The notes under the pieces were generated by a model. It was given only the letters and a program-made list of their open reading frames with translations. It had not been told where the DNA came from and did not search any database. A DNA stretch of 35,554 bases, taken from the NCBI RefSeq assembly GCF_002929805.1, contig NZ_PJJM01000066.1:1-35554 (forward strand), in the 5' to 3' direction. Each line of letters begins with the position of its first letter. The stretch's first letter is position 1. The stretch is from Cryobacterium sp. Y50. GTDB taxonomy: Bacteria; Actinomycetota; Actinomycetes; Actinomycetales; Microbacteriaceae. Shown here piece by piece: positions 22,714-31,000 of this stretch. Both the position numbers and the translations under genes were made by a program.

Positions 22714-23457
22714 GTGTGGACGACCGTTCTGGTGATTGCGGCCGTGCTGATCGGCTCCAGCATGCAGCGCATCACCGGCATGGGGTTTGCTCTGGTAGCT
22801 GCGCCCTTTCTGGTACTGCTGCTGGGGCCAATTGACGGTGTCATCGTGGTCAACGTTTGCGGGGCACTCACCGCCGGCGTGATCCTGACGCGCGTGTTTC
22901 GACACGTGGACTGGCGCCGCTACGGAATTCTGGCGGTTTGCGCCGTGATCGGCATCGTGCCGGGCTCGTACGTTTTGCAGTTCGTTCCGCTGGCCTGGCT
23001 TGAGATCTCGATCGGTGTACTGGTCGCCGCCGGGCTGACCGTATCGGTGAATCTCGGCCGGGTTGTCGTGCGGGATCGGCTGAGTTTTCGCGTGATAGCC
23101 GGCATGACGAGCGGGGTCATGAACACGACGGCCGGCGTCGGGGGCCCGGCGGTGAGCATCTACGCGATCGCCACAGGCTGGCCGCAGGGGTCCTTCGCCG
23201 CCACGATGCAGCCGTATTTTCTCACCATCGGGCTGGCATCGCTGTCGTCTAAATTTGCCCTCGGATCCGCTGGCGTGCCGCAGTTGCCCGTACTGGTCTG
23301 GATTCTGATCGGGTGCGCCTGCCTCGTCGGGCTCACCGTCGGCGACCTGCTGTCACGGGTAATCGAGCCGCACGTTGCGCGGCGCCTGCTCGTGATCGTG
23401 GCGTACCTTGGGTCGTTTGCGACGATCGTTCGCGGCGTGCTGGAGCTGCTCGCCTGA
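22714..23457 (+). CDS. TauE/SafE-family membrane exporter
   Basis: The 247-residue integral membrane protein has about eight hydrophobic helices and two TauE/SafE repeats: G-S-S-M-Q-R-I-T-G-M-G-F-A-L-V-A-A-P near the N-terminus and A-G-M-T-S-G-V-M-N-T-T-A-G-V-G-G-P in the second half. The family exports sulfite, sulfoacetate and other organic anions. GTG 22714 has GGGAG at 22701-22705, 8 bases upstream. The same frame is open upstream to 22024 but that reads antisense through the HAD gene. Substrate unknown. Confidence 0.88.
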   Translation: MWTTVLVIAAVLIGSSMQRITGMGFALVAAPFLVLLLGPIDGVIVVNVCGALTAGVILTRVFRHVDWRRYGILAVCAVIGIVPGSYVLQFVPLAWLEISIGVLVAAGLTVSVNLGRVVVRDRLSFRVIAGMTSGVMNTTAGVGGPAVSIYAIATGWPQGSFAATMQPYFLTIGLASLSSKFALGSAGVPQLPVLVWILIGCACLVGLTVGDLLSRVIEPHVARRLLVIVAYLGSFATIVRGVLELLA

Positions 23458-23477
23458 CCGCGCGAAATGCTGCGGGG

Positions 23478-24239
23478 TTAGATCGTGAAGTCGGCGCCCT
23501 CGACCATCACAGACTCACCGGTAGCGGGATCGGCCAGGTGATGCGCGGCATCAGTTTGCATCGGTTGTTCGTCGGGGTAAGTGGCTGTCACCAGAATGGG
23601 CATGTGATCTGAGGTGCCCTGCGGAAGGGTCTCCACGTTGGTGATCGCCAGACCCATTGAGGTCGCGAGGTCGAAGTGTCCGCGAAAGAACTTGTACCGG
23701 GTGTAGGTGCGGGTGTCGCTGAGAGTCAGGTCGTAACCAGACTGGTTGACCTTGTTGCCGAGCTTGCCCTGAAAGATCGGGTAGTTGTAGTCGCCGACCA
23801 TGAGGCTCGGCAGACCGGGGCCGAGCAGGCTGAGCTCTTCGTGAGCGCTGCGAATCTGGTTGCGGCGCAGGGAGTTGAGCGCGGTCAGGGGGGCTGCGTG
23901 AAAGGATGCGACGACCAGCTCACGCTGGGCGACATTGTCGATCAGGCGGGTGGCGATCAAACGCTCGTGTGCCGGCGCTGCCAGATGATCGTGCAGGGAT
24001 TTTTTCAGCGCGAAGGCCTGGGTCTTGATCGCCGTATAGCGGTCCCGGTTGTAGTAGATGGCCAGCCCCAGCCGGTTGCGTCGAGTCGCGTCGGCCAGGT
24101 GCAGAGTACCGACCTCGGTCGGCAGGTCGGTGGTGTTGCATTCCTGCAGGCAAAGAATATTAGGACTGTAACGCTCGGACAGCGCGACGAGTTCGCCGCT
24201 GGCACGATTCTTGCGGAGGTTGTAACTAATGACCCTCAT
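23478..24239 (-). CDS. Endonuclease/exonuclease/phosphatase (EEP) family protein
   Basis: The 253-residue protein begins M-R-V-I-S-Y-N-L-R-K-N, with the metal-binding Glu in C-L-Q-E-C, a central G-D-Y-N and terminal S-D-H-M-P-I, the classic EEP (DNase I/exonuclease III/inositol phosphatase fold) motifs. Substrates in this superfamily range from nucleic acids to phospholipids and cannot be inferred from the sequence. No signal peptide is seen, so it should be cytoplasmic. It converges on the TauE gene with a 20-base gap. Confidence 0.88.
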   Translation of the reverse strand: MRVISYNLRKNRASGELVALSERYSPNILCLQECNTTDLPTEVGTLHLADATRRNRLGLAIYYNRDRYTAIKTQAFALKKSLHDHLAAPAHERLIATRLIDNVAQRELVVASFHAAPLTALNSLRRNQIRSAHEELSLLGPGLPSLMVGDYNYPIFQGKLGNKVNQSGYDLTLSDTRTYTRYKFFRGHFDLATSMGLAITNVETLPQGTSDHMPILVTATYPDEQPMQTDAAHHLADPATGESVMVEGADFTI

Positions 24240-24310
24240 GGCACCCGTCTCAGACTTGATGGCTTTGAGACCAGCCTACGACTCTCGTCGGAGTTGAAAA
24301 TGAACTTCCA

Positions 24311-24355
24311 TCGTAAATTGAAAGACGCGCAGGCGGCGTCCAGTCTGCGCCTGCG
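24311..24355 (-). terminator. Rho-independent-like terminator of the AtoE gene
   Basis: On the minus strand, right after the AtoE stop, CGCAGGCG (24355-24348) and CGCCTGCG (24335-24328) form an 8-bp GC stem with a 12-base loop, followed by a T-rich run CTTTCAATTT. Confidence 0.65.
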
Positions 24356-25723
24356 TTAGCCGGCACCGACGATGAACATCGTCGCGATGAAGACCAGGCC
24401 GGCCGCCAGAAAGGTGATCGTGGTATAGCCGAGAATGTCGCGCATCTTCAGCCCGGCGATTGCCAGCAGCGGCAGCGCCCAGAACGGCTGGATCATGTTG
24501 GTCCACTGGTCGCCGTAGGAGACGGCCATGATGGCGACCGAGGGGTCAACGCCGAGCCGTTCAGCCGCATCGAGCATGATCGGGCCCTGCACGGCGAACT
24601 GGCCCCCGCCGGAGGGCACGAAGAAGTTCACCAGTCCGGCCGCGAGCAGCGCCATAGCGCCGAAGGTTGCCGGGGTCGACACGTTCACGAAGAAGTCGGA
24701 GAAGACGCCGATCAGCCCGGAACCGACCATCATGCCCAAAATACCGGCGTAGAGCGGAAACTGCAGCAGGATATCGCCGACGTTGGAGGCGGCGTCTTTG
24801 GTAAGCCGAATCAGCTCGAACGGGTTGCGCACCAGCAGGAAGATGAGCGCGAGGAATGTCCAGTTGACGATGTCGAGCGTGAGGGTTCCGCCCTCGACGA
24901 AGTGAACGACCAGGTAGGCGACGAGTGCGAGCCCCACGATCAGGGTCAGGATGCGGCTGGCATCGAGGCGGTCAGCGGGCGTCACAACCGGTTCCTCAGC
25001 GACCTGCTTGTCGCGGGCATCGACTTCAAGCACGAAGATCGGAGCGTTGCGTCGCGGGGCGACGAGCGCCAGCGCCAGCGCCACCACCACGATGGTGGCG
25101 ACGGCCGCCAAAATATTCCAAACAGAGAATGTGGTGTCGCTGAGCGAAATGGTGCGACCCAGTTGCTCGGCCAGGAAGGAGCCCTCGGTGGCGGCGGTGA
25201 GCGGTCCCGACCCGGAATATCCCATGTGCCAGATCACAAAGCCGGAGTAGCCGGCGGCAACCAGGAGCGGAAAGTGCACCAGAACGCCCTTGGCGCGCAG
25301 CTGAAAAGCCACCTCCTTGGCCAGCAGCCCACCGACCACGAGGCCGAGGCCCCAGGTGATCAGGCACGCCACCGCGGCGACGGTGAACACGAAAATGTAG
25401 GCCTGAAGTGCTGTGCGTGGCACCGCACCCAGACAAACCAGCAGCCGGTGTACCAGGGTCGTGTTGGCCAGAATGTGACCGAGCAGCAGCACGAGGGCCA
25501 TCTGTGTCATGAAGGCGAGCAGCCCAGCAAGACCATCACCCCAACTCCGCACGACATCGATCGGGCCGGAATCGGTGAGCACCAGGGCCAGAATGGCCAC
25601 GATCACGGTCAGCACGATCACGAACACGAGCGCGCTCGGAATGAATCGTTCGACGAGCGTGTTTATCGGGCGCATGAAAGCGGCGGCTGGGCCACTGGCG
25701 CGCTTTTCGGTGGCAGTTGACAC
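24356..25723 (-). CDS. atoE: Short-chain fatty acid transporter, AtoE family
   Basis: The 455-residue carrier has about ten to twelve transmembrane helices. The AtoE/TIGR00366 signatures are an opening R-P-I-N-T-L-V-E-R-F-I-P-S-A, G-Y-S-G-F-V-I-W-H-M-G-Y-S-G-S, and a late F-F-V-P-S-G-G-G-Q-F-A-V-Q-G-P-I-M plus Y-G-D-Q-W-T-N-M-I-Q-P-F-W. Members import short-chain fatty acids such as butyrate or acetoacetate. GTG 25723 is preceded by GGGGGG at 7 bases. No ato enzymes are nearby, so the exact substrate is open. Confidence 0.9.
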   Translation of the reverse strand: MSTATEKRASGPAAAFMRPINTLVERFIPSALVFVIVLTVIVAILALVLTDSGPIDVVRSWGDGLAGLLAFMTQMALVLLLGHILANTTLVHRLLVCLGAVPRTALQAYIFVFTVAAVACLITWGLGLVVGGLLAKEVAFQLRAKGVLVHFPLLVAAGYSGFVIWHMGYSGSGPLTAATEGSFLAEQLGRTISLSDTTFSVWNILAAVATIVVVALALALVAPRRNAPIFVLEVDARDKQVAEEPVVTPADRLDASRILTLIVGLALVAYLVVHFVEGGTLTLDIVNWTFLALIFLLVRNPFELIRLTKDAASNVGDILLQFPLYAGILGMMVGSGLIGVFSDFFVNVSTPATFGAMALLAAGLVNFFVPSGGGQFAVQGPIMLDAAERLGVDPSVAIMAVSYGDQWTNMIQPFWALPLLAIAGLKMRDILGYTTITFLAAGLVFIATMFIVGAG

Positions 25724-25883
25724 GATGGTTCCCCCCTGAATTGCTACAACATTGCGGCTCAGGGCGTCTGCACTGACGTACTAAACATAGCAGGCGGGTC
25801 GTCCGCTCCCCCGGCGGGGCAGCAGCGGCTGGGCCGAAACGTAGACTTGAAGGGCAGCACAATGGCCAATGCGAGGAGCCCGA

Positions 25884-26483
25884 ATGACCCAGAACGACAT
25901 CGTTCTTATTCGCCACGGCCAGACCGAGTGGAGCATCTCCGGCCAGCACACCGGACGCACCGACGTTCCCTTGACCGACTTCGGCCGCCAGCAAGCGGAT
26001 GCCCTCGGTGAGATGCTGGACGGCCAGCATTTCGATCGGGTCTACTCCAGCCCGCTCGTGCGCGCCTGGGAGACCATGGAGCGGGCCGGTTACTCCAGCC
26101 AGGGTGTGGCGAACGACGACGTTCTGGAGTGGGACTACGGGGTCTATGAGGGGCGCCGCACCGTCGACATCCGCTCAGAGATACCCGGCTGGACCGTGTG
26201 GGGTAACCCAATTGTGGGCGGTGAAACGGTCGATGAGGTGGGGGCGCGCGCCGACCTCGCGATCGAGGAATGCCTCGCCGCCGAGGGTCGCGTCGCGGTC
26301 TTCGCCCACGGACATTTTCTGCGTATCATGACCGCGCGCTGGATGGGCCTGCCAGCAGTCGCTGGCAAAAATCTCAGCCTCGGCACTGCAACCGTCTCCA
26401 CCCTCGGCTGGGAACGCGAGAACCGAGTGCTGCAGATGTGGAACGACGCCTGCCACCTGAGCTCGATGGACCCGGTGGTCTGA
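25884..26483 (+). CDS. Histidine phosphatase family protein
   Basis: The 199-residue protein is of the phosphoglycerate-mutase-like type: catalytic His in L-I-R-H-G-Q-T-E-W (residues 7-15), second catalytic His in F-A-H-G-H-F-L-R-I (about 140-148), and Y-S-S-P-L-V-R-A near 56. It could be an acid phosphatase, alpha-ribazole-phosphatase-like enzyme or sugar phosphatase; the signature alone does not decide. I chose ATG 25884 with GAGGAG 6 bases upstream rather than the in-frame ATG at 25869. Confidence 0.92.
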   Translation: MTQNDIVLIRHGQTEWSISGQHTGRTDVPLTDFGRQQADALGEMLDGQHFDRVYSSPLVRAWETMERAGYSSQGVANDDVLEWDYGVYEGRRTVDIRSEIPGWTVWGNPIVGGETVDEVGARADLAIEECLAAEGRVAVFAHGHFLRIMTARWMGLPAVAGKNLSLGTATVSTLGWERENRVLQMWNDACHLSSMDPVV

Positions 26484-26498
26484 CGCTGCACGGACCAA

Positions 26499-26516
26499 TA
26501 CCCCTAGTTCGGGGTA
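26499..26516 (+). other. Short perfect hairpin after the histidine phosphatase gene
   Basis: TACCCC (26499-26504) and GGGGTA (26511-26516) form a 6-bp stem with a 6-base loop. It abuts the AGGAAG Shine-Dalgarno site of the small ORF at 26529. It may be a weak terminator or a translation control element; no T run follows. Confidence 0.4.
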
Positions 26517-26528
26517 GGAAGATTCTCT

Positions 26529-26672
26529 ATGTTGAAACCGTTGTCGTCGGGGCGTGCGAACGGAACTTCGACCGACGTGTTCATCTTTCAGGTCTCTCAG
26601 GACCGGCAGCAGGCCTCAGCCCAGAACCTGATTTGGCAGGTGGCCGCGCCCGTCGAGCCAGCCACCGGGTGA
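26529..26672 (+). CDS. Candidate small protein of 47 residues
   Basis: An ATG at 26529 opens a 47-codon frame ending at TGA 26672. AGGAAG (26516-26521) lies 7 bases upstream, and most third codon positions are G or C, as in real genes of this window. The product has a polar N-terminus and D-V-F-I-F-Q-V-S-Q-D-R-Q, N-L-I-W-Q-V. I do not recognise a family, and it could be the remnant of a larger gene. Spacing and codon bias make it a better candidate than the longer overlapping frames. Confidence 0.45.
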   Translation: MLKPLSSGRANGTSTDVFIFQVSQDRQQASAQNLIWQVAAPVEPATG

Positions 26673-26711
26673 GGACGTGGGTAACGTATCGTCCCGTACG
26701 CCCTCACCAGT

Positions 26712-27002
26712 TCAGCGCACCGGCACCCAGGTACCCTTGACGCGCTCGGTGACCAGGGACGCCCGCAACTCGGCGACAACGCGCAGGTCGGCCACCACGT
26801 GGGCGCCGATCTGCAGGGCTGACGCCGCGTCATCCGCTGTAAAACGCACGATGACCCGAGCCGCGCCGGCGACGATGGTGAGGTCGGAGGCCTCTACCGT
26901 GGTGAATTCCGCCGCCGCCGCCGCGGCCCGCGGCACGACCGAGGCCGGCTCCGTTCCCGGGTGCAGGGAGTCGATACTCATGGTGACGCGATAAGAAGGC
27001 AT
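26712..27002 (-). CDS. Small conserved-looking protein, unknown function
   Basis: A 96-residue product rich in Ala and Val, with alternating hydrophobic stretches (D-L-T-I-V-A-G-A-A-R-V-I-V-R-F-T; A-H-V-V-A-D-L-R-V-V-A-E-L-R-A-S-L-V-T) suggesting a small alpha/beta domain. No membrane segment, metal site or catalytic motif is obvious. The ATG at 27002 is preferred over the in-frame codon at 27041, which lies within the mycoredoxin promoter. It is divergent from mycoredoxin. Confidence 0.6.
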   Translation of the reverse strand: MPSYRVTMSIDSLHPGTEPASVVPRAAAAAAEFTTVEASDLTIVAGAARVIVRFTADDAASALQIGAHVVADLRVVAELRASLVTERVKGTWVPVR

Positions 27003-27057
27003 GGTTTCAGGGTACGGGCAGCGGATGCCTTTCAAGGGCACACCCAGCCGCCCGGCT

Positions 27058-27063
27058 TAGGAT
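27058..27063 (+). promoter_or_regulatory. -10 box for a leaderless mycoredoxin mRNA
   Basis: TAGGAT ends 6 bases before the mycoredoxin ATG at 27070. With the usual -10 spacing the first transcribed base would be the A of ATG. No Shine-Dalgarno site is present, which fits leaderless translation, common in actinobacteria. A clear -35 box is not seen. Confidence 0.45.
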
Positions 27064-27069
27064 GTTGGT

Positions 27070-27342
27070 ATGACTGATACCACTGTCCCAGCTGCTCGCA
27101 TCACGATGTATGGAGCCGAGTGGTGCGGTGACTGCCGCCGTTCCAAGTCGCTGCTCGACCGCCTTGAGGTCGACTACGACTATGTCGACCTGCTGCTCGT
27201 CGAGGATGGCGCCGATCGTGCCCGCGCCATCAGCGGTCGCACCAACATTCCCGTAATCGTATTTCCCGACGACACACACATGGTGGAGCCAAGCGACGCC
27301 GAGGTACGCACGAAGCTCGTGGCGCTCGGCCGCATCAGCTGA
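27070..27342 (+). CDS. Mycoredoxin (glutaredoxin-like)
   Basis: The 90-residue thioredoxin-fold protein has the redox motif W-C-G-D-C near residues 18-22, a cis-Pro in T-N-I-P-V-I-V-F-P-D and a terminal S-D-A-E-V-R-T-K-L. These match mycoredoxins, which reduce mixed disulfides formed with mycothiol in actinobacteria. NrdH-type glutaredoxins are the alternative but usually have a different C-x-x-C context and C-terminus. It sits alone, with a promoter that suggests a leaderless transcript. Confidence 0.88.
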   Translation: MTDTTVPAARITMYGAEWCGDCRRSKSLLDRLEVDYDYVDLLLVEDGADRARAISGRTNIPVIVFPDDTHMVEPSDAEVRTKLVALGRIS

Positions 27343-27441
27343 CCAGCCGCCGACCGCGCACGCTGGCCGGCTCGCTTAAACGCGCCCGGTCGGTGAGCCG
27401 CTTCGTGCTACTGTCAGCCCAGGTACCAACGGGGGTCGCAC

Positions 27442-27765
27442 ATGCACGCAACGGTCACACAGAGTTCGCGCCGCGTTCCCATTTCGCTGTGGGTGAGCAT
27501 CGTACTGTTTCTGCTGTACAGCGCGCTGGGCATCGCCGTTGGCGTCTCAATCGCCACGGACCCGGCAGCCGTGCTGGCGTTACTGACGGTGTCACCGCTC
27601 ATGTTCGTCGGCATGGTCGTCTCGGTGGTGGATATCGTGCGCACCCGCAAACGCGGCGATGCTGACCAGTCGTATACCCGGCTCCAGTGGGTCGGTCTCG
27701 TGCTCATGGCCGTAGCCATGCCGATCTGGGTGACCGTCGCCATTCTGATCGCCACGCTGGTATAA
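27442..27765 (+). CDS. Small three-helix membrane protein, unknown function
   Basis: A 107-residue protein with three hydrophobic segments (about residues 13-37, 43-64 and 82-106) and a short charged loop R-T-R-K-R-G-D-A-D-Q. GGGGGT precedes the ATG by about 5 bases. No family is recognised. It is separated from mycoredoxin by about 100 bases and is probably an independent unit. Confidence 0.6.
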   Translation: MHATVTQSSRRVPISLWVSIVLFLLYSALGIAVGVSIATDPAAVLALLTVSPLMFVGMVVSVVDIVRTRKRGDADQSYTRLQWVGLVLMAVAMPIWVTVAILIATLV

Positions 27766-27771
27766 ACCGGG

Positions 27772-28042
27772 TCAGCGCCAGCCGAGGTCGGGCACGATCT
27801 GTTCAGCTTGCAAATCACCAAATGGACCCCCGGTGTCTTCGGCGAGCAGGGGCGAACTCATGAGGTTCATGCCGCCATATACAGCGGATTTTCGTAACGC
27901 ATATCGATGACGCCGGTGCCGAGTTCGATTCGGCTGGTGCGGGCGGCCATCGCGGCGAGCAGCGGAAACGGCGACGCGAACTGCGGGGCAAAATGGTGCA
28001 CTCGCAGGTAAGCGCCGTCGATTCCGAGGCTCTCTGTCGTGG
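27772..28042 (-). pseudogene. LLM-class (luciferase-like) flavin oxidoreductase relic, internally deleted
   Basis: Immediately downstream of the NAD-GDH stop, the minus strand reads G-A-Y-L-R-V-H-H-F-A-P-Q-F-A-S-P-F-P-L-L-A-A-M, then R-I-E-L-G-T-G-V-I-D-M-R-Y-E-N-P-L-Y-M-A-A and a stop. A second frame directly after gives M-N-L-M-S-S-P-L-L-A-E-D-T-G-G-P-F and L-Q-A-E-Q-I, the usual C-terminal end of the same kind of enzyme. Both ends of a luciferase-like monooxygenase are thus recognisable, while the central 200 or so residues and the N-terminal start are lost. It is not functional. It also explains the 277-base gap between the neighbouring genes. Confidence 0.75.
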
Positions 28043-31000
28043 TTAGCGGCGCACGATGGAACGCAGCAGCCGCACGGCAACCGACAGCGACGCCATGTCG
28101 TCTTGCGCGAGGGAGTTGACCTCCTCGAATACGCTGCGTGCCCGGCCCAACTGTTCGGCGTTGAGTGCTTCCCAGGCGAGGATCCGCTCGTCGGGGACGC
28201 CGGCATCCGTTTCATCGAGCACGGACCTGGCCATGTCGGCGACCGTGGAGTACAGGTCGTCGCGCAGGGCAGCGCGAGCGAGGGCCTGCCAGCGGTCCTT
28301 GCGCGGCAGCTTGGTGATGCGCTCCAGCAGGTTGTCGACACCGAACCGGTTATACACCGCGTAGTAGATAGGTGCGACCTCGGTGACCGGCACGTTGGAC
28401 CGGGCGGCGACCTTGGCCACGTCCAGCAACGCGTATGCCTCGAACAGCTCCGACCAACGGCGACCGAGGTCGTCGGGCAGGCCCCACTCCCTGGCCTGCT
28501 CCTGCTGGGTTTCGAGGCGTTTGAGGTCAGCACCCTGCAGGTACTCCCCGAGGTGCGCGCGCATCAGCGCGACCTGCGGCTGGTACTTCGCGATCACCGC
28601 AGCGACCGGCATGGCGCCACCGTGGTTGACTTGCCAGCGCACCGCACGGTCGAGCAGCCGACGAATGTCGAGGTGAATCGCGGTCCACTTCTCGGTCGGG
28701 AACGATGACGGGAGGGCGTTGAGCTCGTCGACCATTTCGTCGAGTTCGAAGATTTCCCGCAGTGCCACGAAGGCCCGGGCGATCGTCGCCTGGTTCGCCG
28801 ACGTCTCTTCCATCGTGCGGAAGGCGAAGGTGATGCCGCCCAGGTTGATCATGTCGTTCGCGACGACCGTCGCGATGATCTCCCGGCGAAGCGGATGCGT
28901 ATCCAGCTCGGCATCAAAACGTTCAGACAGGTGCGTCGGAAAATAACGCCGCAGCGTGCTGCCGAACCAGGGGTCATCGGCCAGATCGCTATCACGCAGC
29001 GCGTTGGCCAGTTCGATTTTGGCGTAGGCCGCTAGCACGCTCAGCTCTGGGCTGGTCAGCCCCTGGCCCTGGTCGAGGCGCTCGCGCAACGTGGCCGTCG
29101 TCGGCAGTGCCTCGAGTTCACGCTGCAGATCGCCGGATGCTTCGAGCCAGTTCATCAGGCGCTCGTAGCTCGGGCTCCAGTTGTTCACGAGCACCCGGTC
29201 GTTGAGCAGCAGAATGTTCTGATCGACGTTGTCGACCAGAACGAGGCGGCCGACCTCGTCGGTCATCTCAGCGAGAAACTCGGCCCGTTCGGCGGGGTCG
29301 AGCTTACCAGCAGCGACCATGCGGTCCACGAAGATCTTGATGTTGACTTCGTGGTCGGAGCAGTCCACTCCGGCCGAGTTGTCGATCGCGTCCGTGTTGA
29401 GAATGACGCCGCCCAGGGCAGCTTCGATGCGTCCGAGTTGGGTGAAGCCGAGGTTTCCGCCCTCGCCAACGACTTTGACCCGTAGGTCCTTACCGTCGAC
29501 GCGAATGGAATCGTTGGCCTTGTCGCCGACCTGCGCTGCGGTTTCGGTACTGGCCTTCACATAGGTGCCGATTCCGCCGTTGTAGAGCAGATCGGTCGGG
29601 GCCAGCAGAATCGCCCGCAGCAGCTCCGGCGGGCTCAGGTGCGTGGTGCCCTCGGGCAAACCGAGTACCACCTGAACCTCGACCGAGATCGGAACAACCT
29701 TGGACTGGCGCGGAAAGACGCCACCGCCGGCGCTGATCAGGTCGGTCGAGTAGTCCGCCCAGGACGAACGCGGCAGTTCGAACAACCGCTTGCGCTCGGC
29801 AAAGGAGAGCGCCGGGTTGGGGGTCGGGTCCAGGAAGATGTGGCGGTGATCGAAGGCCGCGACGAGCTTGGTGTGCTTCGAGAGCAGCATGCCGTTGCCG
29901 AACACGTCTCCCGACATGTCGCCGACGCCGACCACGGTGAATTCCTCGGACTGGGCGTCAACGCCGAGTTCACTGAAGTGGCGTTTGACCGACTCCCAGG
30001 CGCCTTTAGCCGTGATGCCCATCTCTTTGTGGTCGTAGCCGACCGAACCGCCAGAGGCAAAAGCGTCACCGAGCCAGAAACCGTACTCTGCGGCGAGTTC
30101 GTTGGCGATGTCCGAGAACGAGGCCGTTCCCTTATCGGCCGCGACGACGAGGTAGGTATCCGCGTCGTCGTGGCTGACCACGCGGTTGGGCGGAACAACC
30201 CGCTCACCCTCGGGCGTTGCCACGAGGTTGTCGGTCAAATCGAGCAGCCCGCGCACGAAGGTTTGGTAACTCGCGATGCCCTCGGCCATCCACGCCGCCC
30301 GGTCCAGGGCCGGGTCTGGCAGCTTCTTGGCGAAGAATCCGCCCTTGGCGCCGGTCGGCACGATGACTGCGTTCTTGACCGTCTGCGCCTTGACCAGCCC
30401 GAGCACCTCGGTGCGAAAATCCTCACGGCGGTCCGACCAGCGCAGACCACCGCGGGCAACCTTGCCGAACCGCAGGTGCACGCCCTCAACACGGGGCGAA
30501 TACACCCAGATCTCGTACATCGGTCGCGGTGAGGGCATCTGCTCGATCTGCGACGGATCGAGTTTGATGCTCAGATACGGCTTGTACTGGAAGAAATTGG
30601 TGCGCAGCGAGGCTTCGATCAGGGTGATCAGCGTGCGCAGCACGCGATCGGCGTCGAGGGTAACGACCTGCTCCATGGCCAGGGTGAGCTGGGTGCGCAC
30701 GTCGGCGACGCGCAGCATCCGCTCATCGTCGGTCAAATCGGGATCGAATCGAGCCTCGAACAGTGCCACCAGGCCACGCGTGACGGCCGGGTTAGCGAGC
30801 AGAGCGTTGGCGACGAAACCGTAGGAGTTGATGTTGCCGATCTGGCGCAGATATTTGGCATAGCTGCGCAGAATGACGACGCGGTGCCACGGCAGACCGT
30901 CTTGCAGTACCAGGCGATCGAGGCTGTCGGACTCGATGGCTCCGCTGATCGCGGCACCGAACGAGTCGGCGAGCAGGTTCCCGGTCGCGATCGGGTCGAC

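Noticed and set aside
24902..25720. Plus-strand frame of 272 codons over the AtoE gene
   Set aside because: His/Gln/Glu-rich antisense product with no domain; the AtoE frame is convincing.
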